A stretch of DNA of 64,000 nt from Burkholderia sp. (GTDB taxonomy: Bacteria; Pseudomonadota; Gammaproteobacteria; Burkholderiales; Burkholderiaceae): positions 29,884 through 93,883 of the forward strand of contig JAIRVP010000025.1 in the NCBI GenBank assembly GCA_031253835.1, written 5' to 3'. Every line of letters starts with the position of its first letter. The first letter of the stretch is position 1. Of this stretch, positions 19,873 to 28,537 are shown in pieces. The position numbers were made by a program, and so were the translations under genes. The notes below the pieces were generated by a model. It worked only from the letters and a program-made list of their open reading frames with translations, searched no databases and had not been told where the DNA came from.

Positions 19873-20693
19873 CGCCCCCTGATTGCCCGCCCCCGCTCGA
19901 CGACGTGGCCGTGCTGATGCCGGCCTACAACGGGCACGACGACGTCGTCCGGACCCTGCAATCGTTTCGCGAGGACGCGCCCGTGCACGTGCTGATCGTC
20001 GACGACGGCAGCACGCCGCCGATCGTCGCGCCCGACCTGCCGGGCCTCGCGATCGAGGTGCTGCGCATGCCGCGGAACGGCGGCATCGAGCGCGCGCTCG
20101 CGGCCGGCATCGACGCGCTCGCGGCGCGCGGCTTCCGCTATGCGGCCCGCATCGACGCGGGCGACCTGGCCGCGCCGCAGCGCCTCGCGAAGCAGCGCGC
20201 GTATCTCGGCGCCCACCCGCGCGTGGCCTGCGTCGGCATGTGGACGCAGGTCGTGTCGCGCGCCGGCGAACCGCGCTTCATGCTGACGCCGCCCGCCGAT
20301 CCGCGCACGCTGCGCCGCACGCGCTTCCTGCGCTCGCCGCTCGTGCATCCGTCGGTGATGCTGCGCATCGACGCGGTGCGGGAAGTGGGCAACTATCGCG
20401 CGAAGTACCGCGCGGCCGAGGATCTCGATCTTTTTTTACGGTTAATGCAACGCTACGATTGCGCGAACCTGCCGGAACTCGGCCTGTATTACGAATTGAA
20501 CGAGGGCGGGATCAGTGCGACCAAGCGCCGGCGCCAGCTGGTGTCGACGCTCACGCTGCTGCTGGGCCACTTCAACGCGCTGAACCCGTACGACTGGGCC
20601 GGCCTCGGCAAGAACCTGCTGCATTTCGTGACGCCGTACCGTACGTTGCAGCGGATCAAGCAGACGCTGTTCGCCGCGCGGCCCTCGGCCTGA
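19869..20693 (+). CDS. Glycosyltransferase, family 2
   Basis: A 274-aa GT-A enzyme, cytoplasmic side of the inner membrane. The nucleotide-sugar pocket is shown by VAVLMPAYNGHDDVVRTL and the first acidic cluster VLIVDDGST. The DxD-like position is RIDAGDLAAPQRL near residue 97, and the catalytic-base region ED lies in YRAAEDLDLFLRLMQ. Sugar specificity cannot be read from sequence. It is translationally coupled to the flippase (four-base overlap). Confidence 0.85.
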   Translation: MTPPDCPPPLDDVAVLMPAYNGHDDVVRTLQSFREDAPVHVLIVDDGSTPPIVAPDLPGLAIEVLRMPRNGGIERALAAGIDALAARGFRYAARIDAGDLAAPQRLAKQRAYLGAHPRVACVGMWTQVVSRAGEPRFMLTPPADPRTLRRTRFLRSPLVHPSVMLRIDAVREVGNYRAKYRAAEDLDLFLRLMQRYDCANLPELGLYYELNEGGISATKRRRQLVSTLTLLLGHFNALNPYDWAGLGKNLLHFVTPYRTLQRIKQTLFAARPSA

Positions 20694-20736
20694 CGCCCAT
20701 CCGGCATTTACGACGCATTATTTTTCCTTTTTTTTC

Positions 20737-21873
20737 ATGTCCGCCACCTCCCCGCTGCGCATTGCGCTCGTCTGCAACACGGCCTGGGCGATCTACACGT
20801 ATCGCCACGGGCTGATCCGTGCGCTCGTCGCGCGCGGCGCCGAGGTCATCGTGATCGCGCCGCACGACCGCACGGTGCCGTTGCTCGAGCAGATGGGCTG
20901 CCGCTACGTGGCGCTCGCGGTCGCGTCGAAAGGCACGAGCCCGCGCGAGGATCTCGGCACGCTCGCGGCGCTGGTGCGCCACTACCGCGCGCTGCGGCCC
21001 GACCTCGTGTTCCATTACACGATCAAGCCGAACATCTACGGGTCGGTCGCCGCGTGGCTCGCACGCGTGCCGTCGATCGCGGTGACGACGGGGCTCGGCT
21101 ACGTGTTCATCCAGAAGAGCCGCGCGGCGAGCGTCGCGAAGCGCCTGTACCGGTTCGCGTTCCGCTTCCCGCGTGAAGTGTGGTTCCTGAACCGCGACGA
21201 TCTCGCGACCTTCACCGACGAGCAGCTGCTCGCGCATCCCGATCGCGCGCGGCTGCTGCACGGCGAAGGCGTCGATCTCGAGCAGTTCGCGCCCGTGCCG
21301 CTGCCCGCCGGCGACGCCCCCGTCTTCATCCTGGTCGGCCGGCTGCTGTGGGACAAGGGCGTGCGCGAATACGTGGAGGCCGCGCGCGTCGTGCGCGGCC
21401 GCTTCCCGAACGCGCGCTTCCAGCTGCTCGGGCCGCTCGGCGTCGACAATCCGAGCGCGATCGGCCGCGCGGACGTCGACGCGTGGGTCGGCGAAGGCAT
21501 CATCGAATATCTCGGCGAGGCGCACGATGTGCGCCCGCATCTCGCGGCGGCCGACTGCGTCGTGCTGCCGTCGTACCGCGAAGGCGTGCCGCGCACGCTG
21601 ATGGAAGCGTCGGCGATGGGCCGCCCGATCGTCGCGACCGACGTGCCGGGCTGCCGCGACGTCGTCGCAGACGGCGAAACGGGCTTCCTGTGCCGCGTGC
21701 GCGACAGCGCAAGCCTCGCCGAACAATTGAATCGCATGATCGCGCTCGGGCCGCAAGGCCGCGCTGCGATGGGCGCACGCGGCCGGCACAAGGTCGCGGC
21801 GGAGTTCGACGAGCAACAGGTCGTCGAGCGCTACAGGGAGACCATCCATTCGTTGACCGGATTCACACTCTGA
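20737..21873 (+). CDS. Glycosyltransferase, family 4 (GT-B)
   Basis: A 378-aa retaining glycosyltransferase. It begins LRIALVCNTAWAIYTYRHGLIRAL, has the acceptor-side segment HYTIKPNIYGSVAAWLA, and carries the donor-site motif with two glutamates eight residues apart in YREGVPRTLMEASAMGRPIV. The TIKPNIYG pattern is shared with HexNAc-adding transferases such as PglA/WbnH-type enzymes, which suggests but does not prove an N-acetylhexosamine donor. It lies 43 bp after the GT2 gene and 15 bp before galE. Confidence 0.85.
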   Translation: MSATSPLRIALVCNTAWAIYTYRHGLIRALVARGAEVIVIAPHDRTVPLLEQMGCRYVALAVASKGTSPREDLGTLAALVRHYRALRPDLVFHYTIKPNIYGSVAAWLARVPSIAVTTGLGYVFIQKSRAASVAKRLYRFAFRFPREVWFLNRDDLATFTDEQLLAHPDRARLLHGEGVDLEQFAPVPLPAGDAPVFILVGRLLWDKGVREYVEAARVVRGRFPNARFQLLGPLGVDNPSAIGRADVDAWVGEGIIEYLGEAHDVRPHLAAADCVVLPSYREGVPRTLMEASAMGRPIVATDVPGCRDVVADGETGFLCRVRDSASLAEQLNRMIALGPQGRAAMGARGRHKVAAEFDEQQVVERYRETIHSLTGFTL

Positions 21874-21888
21874 AGGAGCGCATCAGCA

Positions 21889-22911
21889 ATGACCGCTAAA
21901 GGCACCATCCTCGTTACCGGCGGCGCGGGCTATATCGGCTCGCACACGGCCGTCGAACTGCTCGACAACGGCTACGATGTCGTGATCGTCGACAACCTCG
22001 TCAACAGCAAGGCCGAGTCCGTCCGGCGCATCGAGCAGATCACGGGCAAGACGCCCGCGTTCCACCAGGTCGACGTGTGCGACGAAGCCGCGCTCGCGAA
22101 GGTGTTCGACGCGCACCCGATCACCGGAACCATCCATTTCGCGGCGCTCAAGGCCGTCGGCGAGTCGGTCGCGAAGCCGCTCGAGTACTACCAGAACAAC
22201 ATCGGCGGCCTGCTCGCCGTGCTCAAGGTCATGCGCGAGCGCAACGTCAGGCAGTTCGTGTTCAGCTCGTCCGCGACCGTGTACGGCGTGCCGGAACGCT
22301 CGCCGATCGACGAGTCGTTCCCGCTGTCGGCGACGAACCCGTACGGCCAGTCGAAGCTGATCGCCGAGCAGGTCCTGCGCGATCTCGAGGTGTCCGATCC
22401 GTCGTGGCGCATCGCGACGCTGCGCTACTTCAACCCGGTCGGCGCGCACGCAAGCGGGCTGATCGGCGAGGATCCGGCCGGCATCCCGAACAACCTGATG
22501 CCGTATGTCGCGCAGGTCGCGGTCGGCAAGCTGGACAAGCTGCGCGTGTTCGGCTCCGACTACGCGACGCCGGACGGCACGGGCGTGCGCGACTACATCC
22601 ACGTCGTCGATCTCGCGAAGGGGCACATCGCCGCGCTCGACGCGCTGGCGAAGCGCGACGCGAGCTTCGTCGTGAACCTCGGCACCGGCCAGGGCTACAG
22701 CGTGCTGGAAGTCGTGCGCGCGTTCGAGAAGGCGTCGGGCCGCCCGGTGCCGTACGAACTCGTCGCACGCCGCCCGGGCGACATCGCCGAGTGCTACGCG
22801 AACCCGCAGGCCGCGGCCGACATCATCGGCTGGCGCGCCACGCTCGGTATCGAAGAAATGTGTGCCGACCACTGGCAATGGCAGGAGGGGAACCCGCGCG
22901 GTTTTGTATAA
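21889..22911 (+). CDS. galE: UDP-glucose/UDP-GlcNAc 4-epimerase
   Basis: A 340-aa cytoplasmic short-chain dehydrogenase of the extended class. NAD binding is shown by TGGAGYIGSHTAVELL, and the catalytic triad by SSSATVYG and YGQSK (tyrosine near residue 147, lysine four on). The AAGGAG ribosome site lies ten bases before the ATG. It would make UDP-galactose or UDP-GalNAc for the two preceding glycosyltransferases and the following sugar-phosphate transferase. Confidence 0.94.
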   Translation: MTAKGTILVTGGAGYIGSHTAVELLDNGYDVVIVDNLVNSKAESVRRIEQITGKTPAFHQVDVCDEAALAKVFDAHPITGTIHFAALKAVGESVAKPLEYYQNNIGGLLAVLKVMRERNVRQFVFSSSATVYGVPERSPIDESFPLSATNPYGQSKLIAEQVLRDLEVSDPSWRIATLRYFNPVGAHASGLIGEDPAGIPNNLMPYVAQVAVGKLDKLRVFGSDYATPDGTGVRDYIHVVDLAKGHIAALDALAKRDASFVVNLGTGQGYSVLEVVRAFEKASGRPVPYELVARRPGDIAECYANPQAAADIIGWRATLGIEEMCADHWQWQEGNPRGFV

Positions 22912-22938
22912 TCCGCTGTCCATTTTTCGAGCGATCCC

Positions 22939-24045
22939 ATGCTCAGCTTCGCGTCCGGCTTCATCGTCTCCCTGCTCGTTACGCTGTTCATCGTGCGCTA
23001 TGCGCACCTTCACGAGAAATTCTCGATCGACAGCGACCTGGCCGGCGTGCAGAAATTCCACGTGCGGCCCGTGCCGCGGGTCGGGGGCATCGGGATCCTC
23101 GCCGGGGTCTTCATTGCCGCGCTGGTGGTGTCCCGGCGCTATCCGACGATCTCCGGCAGCATTCTCGGGATTGTTGCCTGCGGACTGCCGGCTTTCCTTT
23201 CCGGACTCGTCGAAGACCTGACCAAGCGCGTGTCGCCGCGCGCCCGGCTGCTCTGCACGATGGGCGCGGCCGCGCTCGCGTTCTGGCTGATGAACATCGC
23301 GGTCACGCGCATCAGCGTGCCGCCGCTCGACTTCCTGCTCGGCTACGTCGCCATTTCGGCGTTCGTCACCGTGCTGGCGGTCGCGGCGCTGGCGAACGCG
23401 ATCAACATCATCGACGGCTTCAACGGGCTCGCGTCGATGGTCAGCTTCATGATGTTCGCGTCGCTCGCGTACGTCGCGTTCCACGTGAACGACCCGGTCG
23501 TGATGTCCGCGTCGATCATCATGATGGGCGCCGTGCTCGGCTTCTTCCTGTGGAATTTCCCGGCCGGGCTGATCTTCCTCGGCGACGGCGGCGCGTATTT
23601 CATCGGTTTCATGCTCGCGGAACTCGCGATCATGCTCGTGATGCGCAACCGCGAAGTATCCGCGTGGTACCCGGTGCTGCTGTTCATGTACCCGATCTTC
23701 GAGACCTGCTTCTCGATCTACCGGAAGAAATTCATCCGCGGGATGTCGCCCGGCATTCCGGACGGCGTGCACCTGCACATGCTCGTGTACAAGCGGCTGA
23801 TGCGCTGGGCCGTCGGCACGAAGCACGCGCACGACCTGACACGCCGCAATTCGCTGACGTCGCCGTACCTGTGGCTGCTGTGCCTCGTCGCGGTGATTCC
23901 GGCGACGCTGTTCTGGCGGCACACGGTGCACCTGTTCGTGTTCGTCGTGCTGTTCGCGCTGACCTATGTGTGGCTTTATCTCAGCATCGTGCGATTCCGC
24001 GTGCCGCGGTGGATGGTGGTGCGGAAGCATCGGCGCAGTCATTGA
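22939..24045 (+). CDS. Polyprenyl-phosphate sugar-1-phosphate transferase (WecA/MraY family)
   Basis: A 368-aa polytopic inner-membrane enzyme that loads a sugar phosphate onto undecaprenyl phosphate. Family motifs are present in order: FHVRPVPRVGGIGI, the Mg-binding NAINIIDGFNGLA, and FLGDGGAYFIGF. The late cytoplasmic loop contains DGVHLHMLVYKR, matching the HxH-type loop of WecA relatives. It is the last gene of the plus-strand glycan operon and ends at a bidirectional terminator. A second enzyme of this family (wbiH) lies 2 kb away on the other strand. Confidence 0.88.
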   Translation: MLSFASGFIVSLLVTLFIVRYAHLHEKFSIDSDLAGVQKFHVRPVPRVGGIGILAGVFIAALVVSRRYPTISGSILGIVACGLPAFLSGLVEDLTKRVSPRARLLCTMGAAALAFWLMNIAVTRISVPPLDFLLGYVAISAFVTVLAVAALANAINIIDGFNGLASMVSFMMFASLAYVAFHVNDPVVMSASIIMMGAVLGFFLWNFPAGLIFLGDGGAYFIGFMLAELAIMLVMRNREVSAWYPVLLFMYPIFETCFSIYRKKFIRGMSPGIPDGVHLHMLVYKRLMRWAVGTKHAHDLTRRNSLTSPYLWLLCLVAVIPATLFWRHTVHLFVFVVLFALTYVWLYLSIVRFRVPRWMVVRKHRRSH

Positions 24046-24067
24046 GGCGTTCGCGGCCCGGCATGAA

Positions 24068-24097
24068 AAAAGCGCCCCGCAGGGGCGCTTTTCTTTT
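24068..24097. terminator. Bidirectional rho-independent terminator
   Basis: An eleven-base stem (AAAAGCGCCCC / GGGGCGCTTTT) with a three-base loop and A/T runs on both sides separates the converging plus-strand glycan operon and wbiI. Confidence 0.95.
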
Positions 24098-24122
24098 GGG
24101 CCGGTTGGCAGCCGCGCGGCTA

Positions 24123-25997
24123 TCAGCCGTTCGACGCGCCCCGTACGCTCTTCAGTGCCGGAATGACCGCCGTCTGATACTCCGGCACCCAGCGCCGCAG
24201 GTCGCGCCGTACTTCGTCGTCCGGCAGCACGCGATGCTGCATCAGCCACGGCAACAGCTCGTCGAGGAAATTGTCCGGCACTTCCCGCGCACGCGCGATC
24301 CGCAGCTTCGGATGCGGTGTGCGCGTCGTCGCCTCGTCGTCCGCGAGCAGTTCCTCATAGAGCTTCTCGCCGGGCCGCAGCCCGGTGAACTCGATCCGGA
24401 TCTGGTCTTCCGAGAAACCGTACAGGCGGATCAGGTCGCACGCGAGATCGACGATCTTCACCGGCTCGCCCATGTCGAGAATGAAGATCTCGCCGCCCTG
24501 CCCCATGCTCGACGCCTGCAGCACGAGTTGCGACGCTTCCGGGATCGTCATGAAGAAACGCGTGATCTCCGGGTGCGTGACCGTGACCGGGCCACCCTTC
24601 GCTATCTGCTGCTGGAACTTCGGAATCACGCTGCCCGCGCTGCCGAGCACGTTGCCGAACCGCACGGTCTCGAACTGCGTGTGCCCGCTCGTCTGCTGCA
24701 ACGCCTGGCACGCCATTTCGGCGAGGCGCTTGCTCGCGCCCATCACGTTGGTCGGATTGACGGCCTTGTCGGTCGAGATCAGCACGAAGTGACGCACATC
24801 GTGGCGGATCGCCGCGCGGGCCACGCGATACGTGCCGAGCACGTTGTTGCGCAGCGCCTGCCACGCGTTGTGCTCCTCCATCAGCGGCACGTGCTTGTAG
24901 GCGGCCGCATGGAACACGATGTGCGGTGCATGACGCGACATCACCTGGTCGAGCAGCAGCGAATCCTTCGCATCGCCGATGATCGGCACGACGGGAAGGT
25001 CCGGGAAGCGCTCATGCAGTTCCTCGGTCAGCCGGTACATCGCGTACTCGGACAGGTCGAACGCGACGAGTTGCGCCGGCGCGAAACGCAGGATCTGCCG
25101 GCACAGCTCCGAGCCGATCGAGCCGCCGGCGCCCGTCACCATCACGACGCGGCCGCGCAGCAACGCCTCGACGTGCGGGGTGTCGATCATCACGGCGTCG
25201 CGGCCGAGGAGGTCTTCGAGGTCAATCTGGCGGACCTGGGACAGGAAGCCCTGCCCCGGCATCAGCGAAGTCAGCGACGGGAGCACCATCGCCTTGACGC
25301 CCGCGCGCACGCACAAGGTCGCGGCGCGGCGCTGCACCTCGACCGATGCGGATGGAATGGCGACGATTGCGTATTCAACCTTCAGCGCATCGGTCCAGCG
25401 CGCAAGGTCGTCGATCGAGCCAAGCACCTTGTAGCCGTAGATTTCACGGCCGTGCTTCGACACGTCGTCGTCCAGCAGGCCGACGAGCCGCCATTCGCCC
25501 GAGCGCGACAGTTCGCGTGCGAGGTTCGCGCCGGCCGTGCCCGCGCCGACCACCAGCACCGGCTTGCCCTGCCCGACGAGCCCGCCGTACAGATAGAACT
25601 CCTTGGTCGCGCGATAAAGCGCACGGGCGCCGCCCATGACCAGGAACAGCATCAGCGGGGAGACGAGCAGCACGGAGCGCGGAATGATCGGAGTCGGCTG
25701 GAACATCACCGCGCCGATCATCACGATGACGCCGCCGCACGCAATCGACTTCGAGATCCGCATCAGGTCGGGCAGGCTCGCGAACACCCACAGGCCGCGG
25801 TAGAGGCCGAACAGAACGAACATCGACGCGTACACGGGCAGCACCCACTCGAGCGCAACCAGCGAACCTCTCAGAAACTCTGGCGAGATGCTACCGTTGA
25901 ACCGGACGAGATAGGCGAACAACCACGCGGCGGCGACCGCCAGCAGATCGAACAGGAATGCACTGAATGACAGCCATGATGCTCTGGATCGCAACAT
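24123..25997 (-). CDS. wbiI: UDP-GlcNAc 4,6-dehydratase, membrane-anchored (WbpM/CapD type)
   Basis: A 624-aa inner-membrane enzyme. Four hydrophobic segments in the first 150 residues are followed by a nucleotide-binding half (VVGAGTAGANLAREL) and a catalytic short-chain dehydrogenase domain with TGAGGSIGSELCRQI. The catalytic set is S-M-K instead of S-Y-K: ISTDKAVNPTNVMGASKR, the hallmark of WbpM. It converts UDP-GlcNAc to the 4-keto-6-deoxy intermediate of UDP-QuiNAc/FucNAc. It is third in the order wbiG-wbiH-wbiI, the same order as Pseudomonas wbpV-wbpL-wbpM, and starts 13 bp after wbiH. Confidence 0.9.
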   Translation of the reverse strand: MLRSRASWLSFSAFLFDLLAVAAAWLFAYLVRFNGSISPEFLRGSLVALEWVLPVYASMFVLFGLYRGLWVFASLPDLMRISKSIACGGVIVMIGAVMFQPTPIIPRSVLLVSPLMLFLVMGGARALYRATKEFYLYGGLVGQGKPVLVVGAGTAGANLARELSRSGEWRLVGLLDDDVSKHGREIYGYKVLGSIDDLARWTDALKVEYAIVAIPSASVEVQRRAATLCVRAGVKAMVLPSLTSLMPGQGFLSQVRQIDLEDLLGRDAVMIDTPHVEALLRGRVVMVTGAGGSIGSELCRQILRFAPAQLVAFDLSEYAMYRLTEELHERFPDLPVVPIIGDAKDSLLLDQVMSRHAPHIVFHAAAYKHVPLMEEHNAWQALRNNVLGTYRVARAAIRHDVRHFVLISTDKAVNPTNVMGASKRLAEMACQALQQTSGHTQFETVRFGNVLGSAGSVIPKFQQQIAKGGPVTVTHPEITRFFMTIPEASQLVLQASSMGQGGEIFILDMGEPVKIVDLACDLIRLYGFSEDQIRIEFTGLRPGEKLYEELLADDEATTRTPHPKLRIARAREVPDNFLDELLPWLMQHRVLPDDEVRRDLRRWVPEYQTAVIPALKSVRGASNG

Positions 25998-26009
25998 AGG
26001 CGGGATACC

Positions 26010-27026
26010 TCATGAATTGTTTTCGGCGGCCTTCTGAATCCGGCGCCAGCGCATGTCGATCGCAAATCCGATACATGCCAAGACGCCATACCAGGCGGCG
26101 AACAGCAACCACTGCTGCAGTTCCTGACGGCCCAGCGCCCAGAGAGCGACGATTATGCCAGCGAGCATGATGAGGTACCAATAAATGGCAGTGCGTCCAT
26201 GACCGATACCGGAGCGCACCATCCGTTGATAATAATGCTCTCGGTGCGCTTGCCAGAACTTTTCCCCGCGTAACAAACGTCTCAGGAGTGTTACAGATGC
26301 GTCTGCAATAAAGGGCGAGAACGTCATCGCCGGGAACCAAATCGGCCAGACCGCATTGCGCCAACCCCAGTAGCCGAGCGCACCGGCGAGGAATCCGAGC
26401 GGAATCGAGCCTGCGTCGCCAAGAAAGAGCTTCGCCGGATGGAAATTCAGCAACAGGAATCCGAATGCCGCGCCGGCAACGGCCGCCCCGCCCGCCGTCA
26501 GGCCAGGGGACGGATGCGGACTGATCAGCGCCGCCGCCGCGTAGGCGCCGAACCCGAACAGCGCCATCCCACCCGCGAGGCCGTCCGCACCATCCATAAA
26601 GTTGTACAGATTGGTCAGCCAGATCATCGTGAAACCAACCGCGGCGAGGAACCACCATGGGACATCGGCCGGGTAGACGGCGATCAGAACCGCCACTGCC
26701 GCGAGATGCGCCGCGAAGCGAACACGGGCGGGCAGCCCACGCCGGTCATCGATTTGCGACAGGGCGGCGAGGCCCGCCGCCGCGGCAGCAATCAGCCACA
26801 TCTGCGGCGCAAGCCACAGCAACGCGACGACGCCCACAGGCACGATGCCCCACCCGCCGACGCGCGGCGTCGGAAGGGTATGGAGCGAACGGTCGTTCGG
26901 AATGTCAGTTGCCAGCCGCCAGGCAAGGCCGCTGGCCAGCAATATGCGCAGGATTATCGTGGACGCCGCGGCGGCGGCCAAAGCCTCCGCAACCGCGGTA
27001 AGCCACGTGGGGATCGTAAGATGCAT
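26010..27026 (-). CDS. wbiH: Undecaprenyl-phosphate N-acetyl-deoxyhexose-1-phosphate transferase (WbpL type)
   Basis: A 338-aa polytopic membrane enzyme that starts O-antigen assembly on undecaprenyl phosphate. Conserved family sites are DRSLHTLPTPRVGGWGI, NLYNFMDGADGLAGG, and LFLGDAGSIPLGFL. The ATG at 27026 is used because a longer start would run into the wbiG stop at 27032. As in P. aeruginosa WbpL, it follows a 4-keto reductase and precedes a dehydratase, so its natural donor is probably UDP-D-FucNAc or UDP-D-QuiNAc. Confidence 0.88.
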   Translation of the reverse strand: MHLTIPTWLTAVAEALAAAAASTIILRILLASGLAWRLATDIPNDRSLHTLPTPRVGGWGIVPVGVVALLWLAPQMWLIAAAAAGLAALSQIDDRRGLPARVRFAAHLAAVAVLIAVYPADVPWWFLAAVGFTMIWLTNLYNFMDGADGLAGGMALFGFGAYAAAALISPHPSPGLTAGGAAVAGAAFGFLLLNFHPAKLFLGDAGSIPLGFLAGALGYWGWRNAVWPIWFPAMTFSPFIADASVTLLRRLLRGEKFWQAHREHYYQRMVRSGIGHGRTAIYWYLIMLAGIIVALWALGRQELQQWLLFAAWYGVLACIGFAIDMRWRRIQKAAENNS

Positions 27027-27031
27027 GTTGC

Positions 27032-27997
27032 CTATTTCTGGATTTCGCGCGAACGATACCATGCGGCGGTCGCCTCCAGGCCCTGGCGCGTCGTGTAGGG
27101 GGGATGCCAGTCAAGCACGCGCTTGATCCGGCCGGTGTCGAGTTGCAGGCCGCCGGTCAGGCGGTCAATCACCGCGCTGCGGCCGGTAAGCCTGCCGAGG
27201 GTGGACAACACGCCGGGCGGGACCGGGAACAGGCGAGCCGGCTTGCCGAGCACATCCCCGACCACGCGCAGCAAGCCTGGCACGGTTGGCGCGTCGTCGT
27301 CGGCGACGTGGAAGCAATTGCCCGCCGCACGCGGGTCCGTCGCGCAACGCAGCAGCGCGTCCGCGAGGTTGCCGACGTAGACAACGCTGCGGCGAGCGGA
27401 GATCGAGGCAAGAGGCAGCGGGACACCTCGCGACACCGCGTCCATCATTCGCAGGAAATTCGCGCGCACCTCGGGGCCGTAGACGAGCGGGGGACGCACG
27501 ATCACGATATCGAGGCCGGCAGCTGCGCCGAATTGCGCAAGTTGCCGCTCGGCGCGCAGTTTCGAGCGACCGTAGGCGTCCTGTGGATCGGGTGCGACGT
27601 CCTCGACGAGCGCGACGCCGGCATCTCCCTCGCCGACGGCCTTGACGCTGCTCACGAACACGAGCCGGCTGACACCGTGCTTACGCGCGGCCTCGGCGAC
27701 GCGCAACGTACCGGCAACGTTGGTCGCGTCAAACTCCGCATCGGGATCGGACGACGTGTCACGCATCACGTGGACGCGCGCCGCCAGATGAATCACGCAA
27801 TCTGCGTGCAGGTCGTCGGGCCACGCGTCGTCGAGGCCGGAATAATCGGGGACATCATGCACCCATTCACTTGCCCCTGCGACACATCCGCCCGATTTGC
27901 GCACGAGCCCGGTAACGGTATGCCCCGCCGCGAGGGCGAGCCGACAGACTGCGCGGCCGACGAAACCGTTCGCGCCGGTGACGACGATGTGGCTCAT
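27032..27997 (-). CDS. wbiG: UDP-4-keto-6-deoxy-HexNAc reductase (WbpV type)
   Basis: A 321-aa extended short-chain dehydrogenase. NAD(P) binding is SHIVVTGANGFVGRAVCRLA, and the catalytic residues are VFVSSVKAVGE and YGRSK (tyrosine near residue 144). The start ATG at 27997 opens directly on the Rossmann strand; the longer frame upstream is arginine-rich and unlike the family. It would reduce the product of wbiI to UDP-FucNAc or UDP-QuiNAc for transfer by wbiH. A candidate promoter lies in the 540-bp gap upstream. Confidence 0.87.
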   Translation of the reverse strand: MSHIVVTGANGFVGRAVCRLALAAGHTVTGLVRKSGGCVAGASEWVHDVPDYSGLDDAWPDDLHADCVIHLAARVHVMRDTSSDPDAEFDATNVAGTLRVAEAARKHGVSRLVFVSSVKAVGEGDAGVALVEDVAPDPQDAYGRSKLRAERQLAQFGAAAGLDIVIVRPPLVYGPEVRANFLRMMDAVSRGVPLPLASISARRSVVYVGNLADALLRCATDPRAAGNCFHVADDDAPTVPGLLRVVGDVLGKPARLFPVPPGVLSTLGRLTGRSAVIDRLTGGLQLDTGRIKRVLDWHPPYTTRQGLEATAAWYRSREIQK

Positions 27998-28537
27998 CGA
28001 TGCCCCCGGCAAGGCCGACGGGACCCTCTGCAAAACAGCGTGAGAGCGCCGCTGACGACAACGCACGGAGCCGGAACACCGGACGAGCCCGGGACGAGAC
28101 TGGCGGGACCGCCCGCGCACGAGCGGCGCAGGCATACGGGATGGGAGCTCAGGACGAACACTTCTGGATCTCAAAGACGGAGGGAACGCCGATCGCCGGC
28201 GACGTCATCGACCCACGACGCCATCCGATCGGCGTCCGGCTGCGCGTCGAAGCATGCGCGGCCGGCTACAACCGCATGCAATACAAATCGATGTTCGGGT
28301 TCGGTATCAGGTGAACACGCTTGCCTGATCGCAAGATCGCGACCTCCCCCACACCCGATATCGAAGGAGAGGCCCCATGCTGCTGCGACAGCGTACTGCA
28401 CGGACGTGCGCGAATTGTAACCCGGCGCCTCACGGCCACCAAACCACCCTTCGGGCGGCCTGCTCGTCGAGTTCGCCGTCATCGCGCGCATGCCACGAGC
28501 GCGCGCTCCCACCCCGGCAAACCTGACGTACGGGTTC
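27998..28537. other. Gene-free stretch between wbiG and the next glycosyltransferase
   Basis: This 540-bp stretch has no frame with protein-like content. It holds a plausible minus-strand promoter (28414-28442) for wbiG-H-I. It may include remnants from rearrangement of the locus, since composition is mixed, but I recognise nothing specific. Confidence 0.5.
28414..28442 (-). promoter_or_regulatory. Candidate promoter of wbiGHI
   Basis: TTGGTG (28437-28442) and TACAAT (28414-28419) are spaced by 17 bp, reading toward wbiG about 420 bp away. Confidence 0.4.

Noticed and set aside
22077..25970. A 1297-codon open frame on the plus strand
   Set aside because: It runs antisense to wbiI and out of frame through galE and the sugar-phosphate transferase. 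Its arginine-rich content is the usual by-product of high-GC codon bias.
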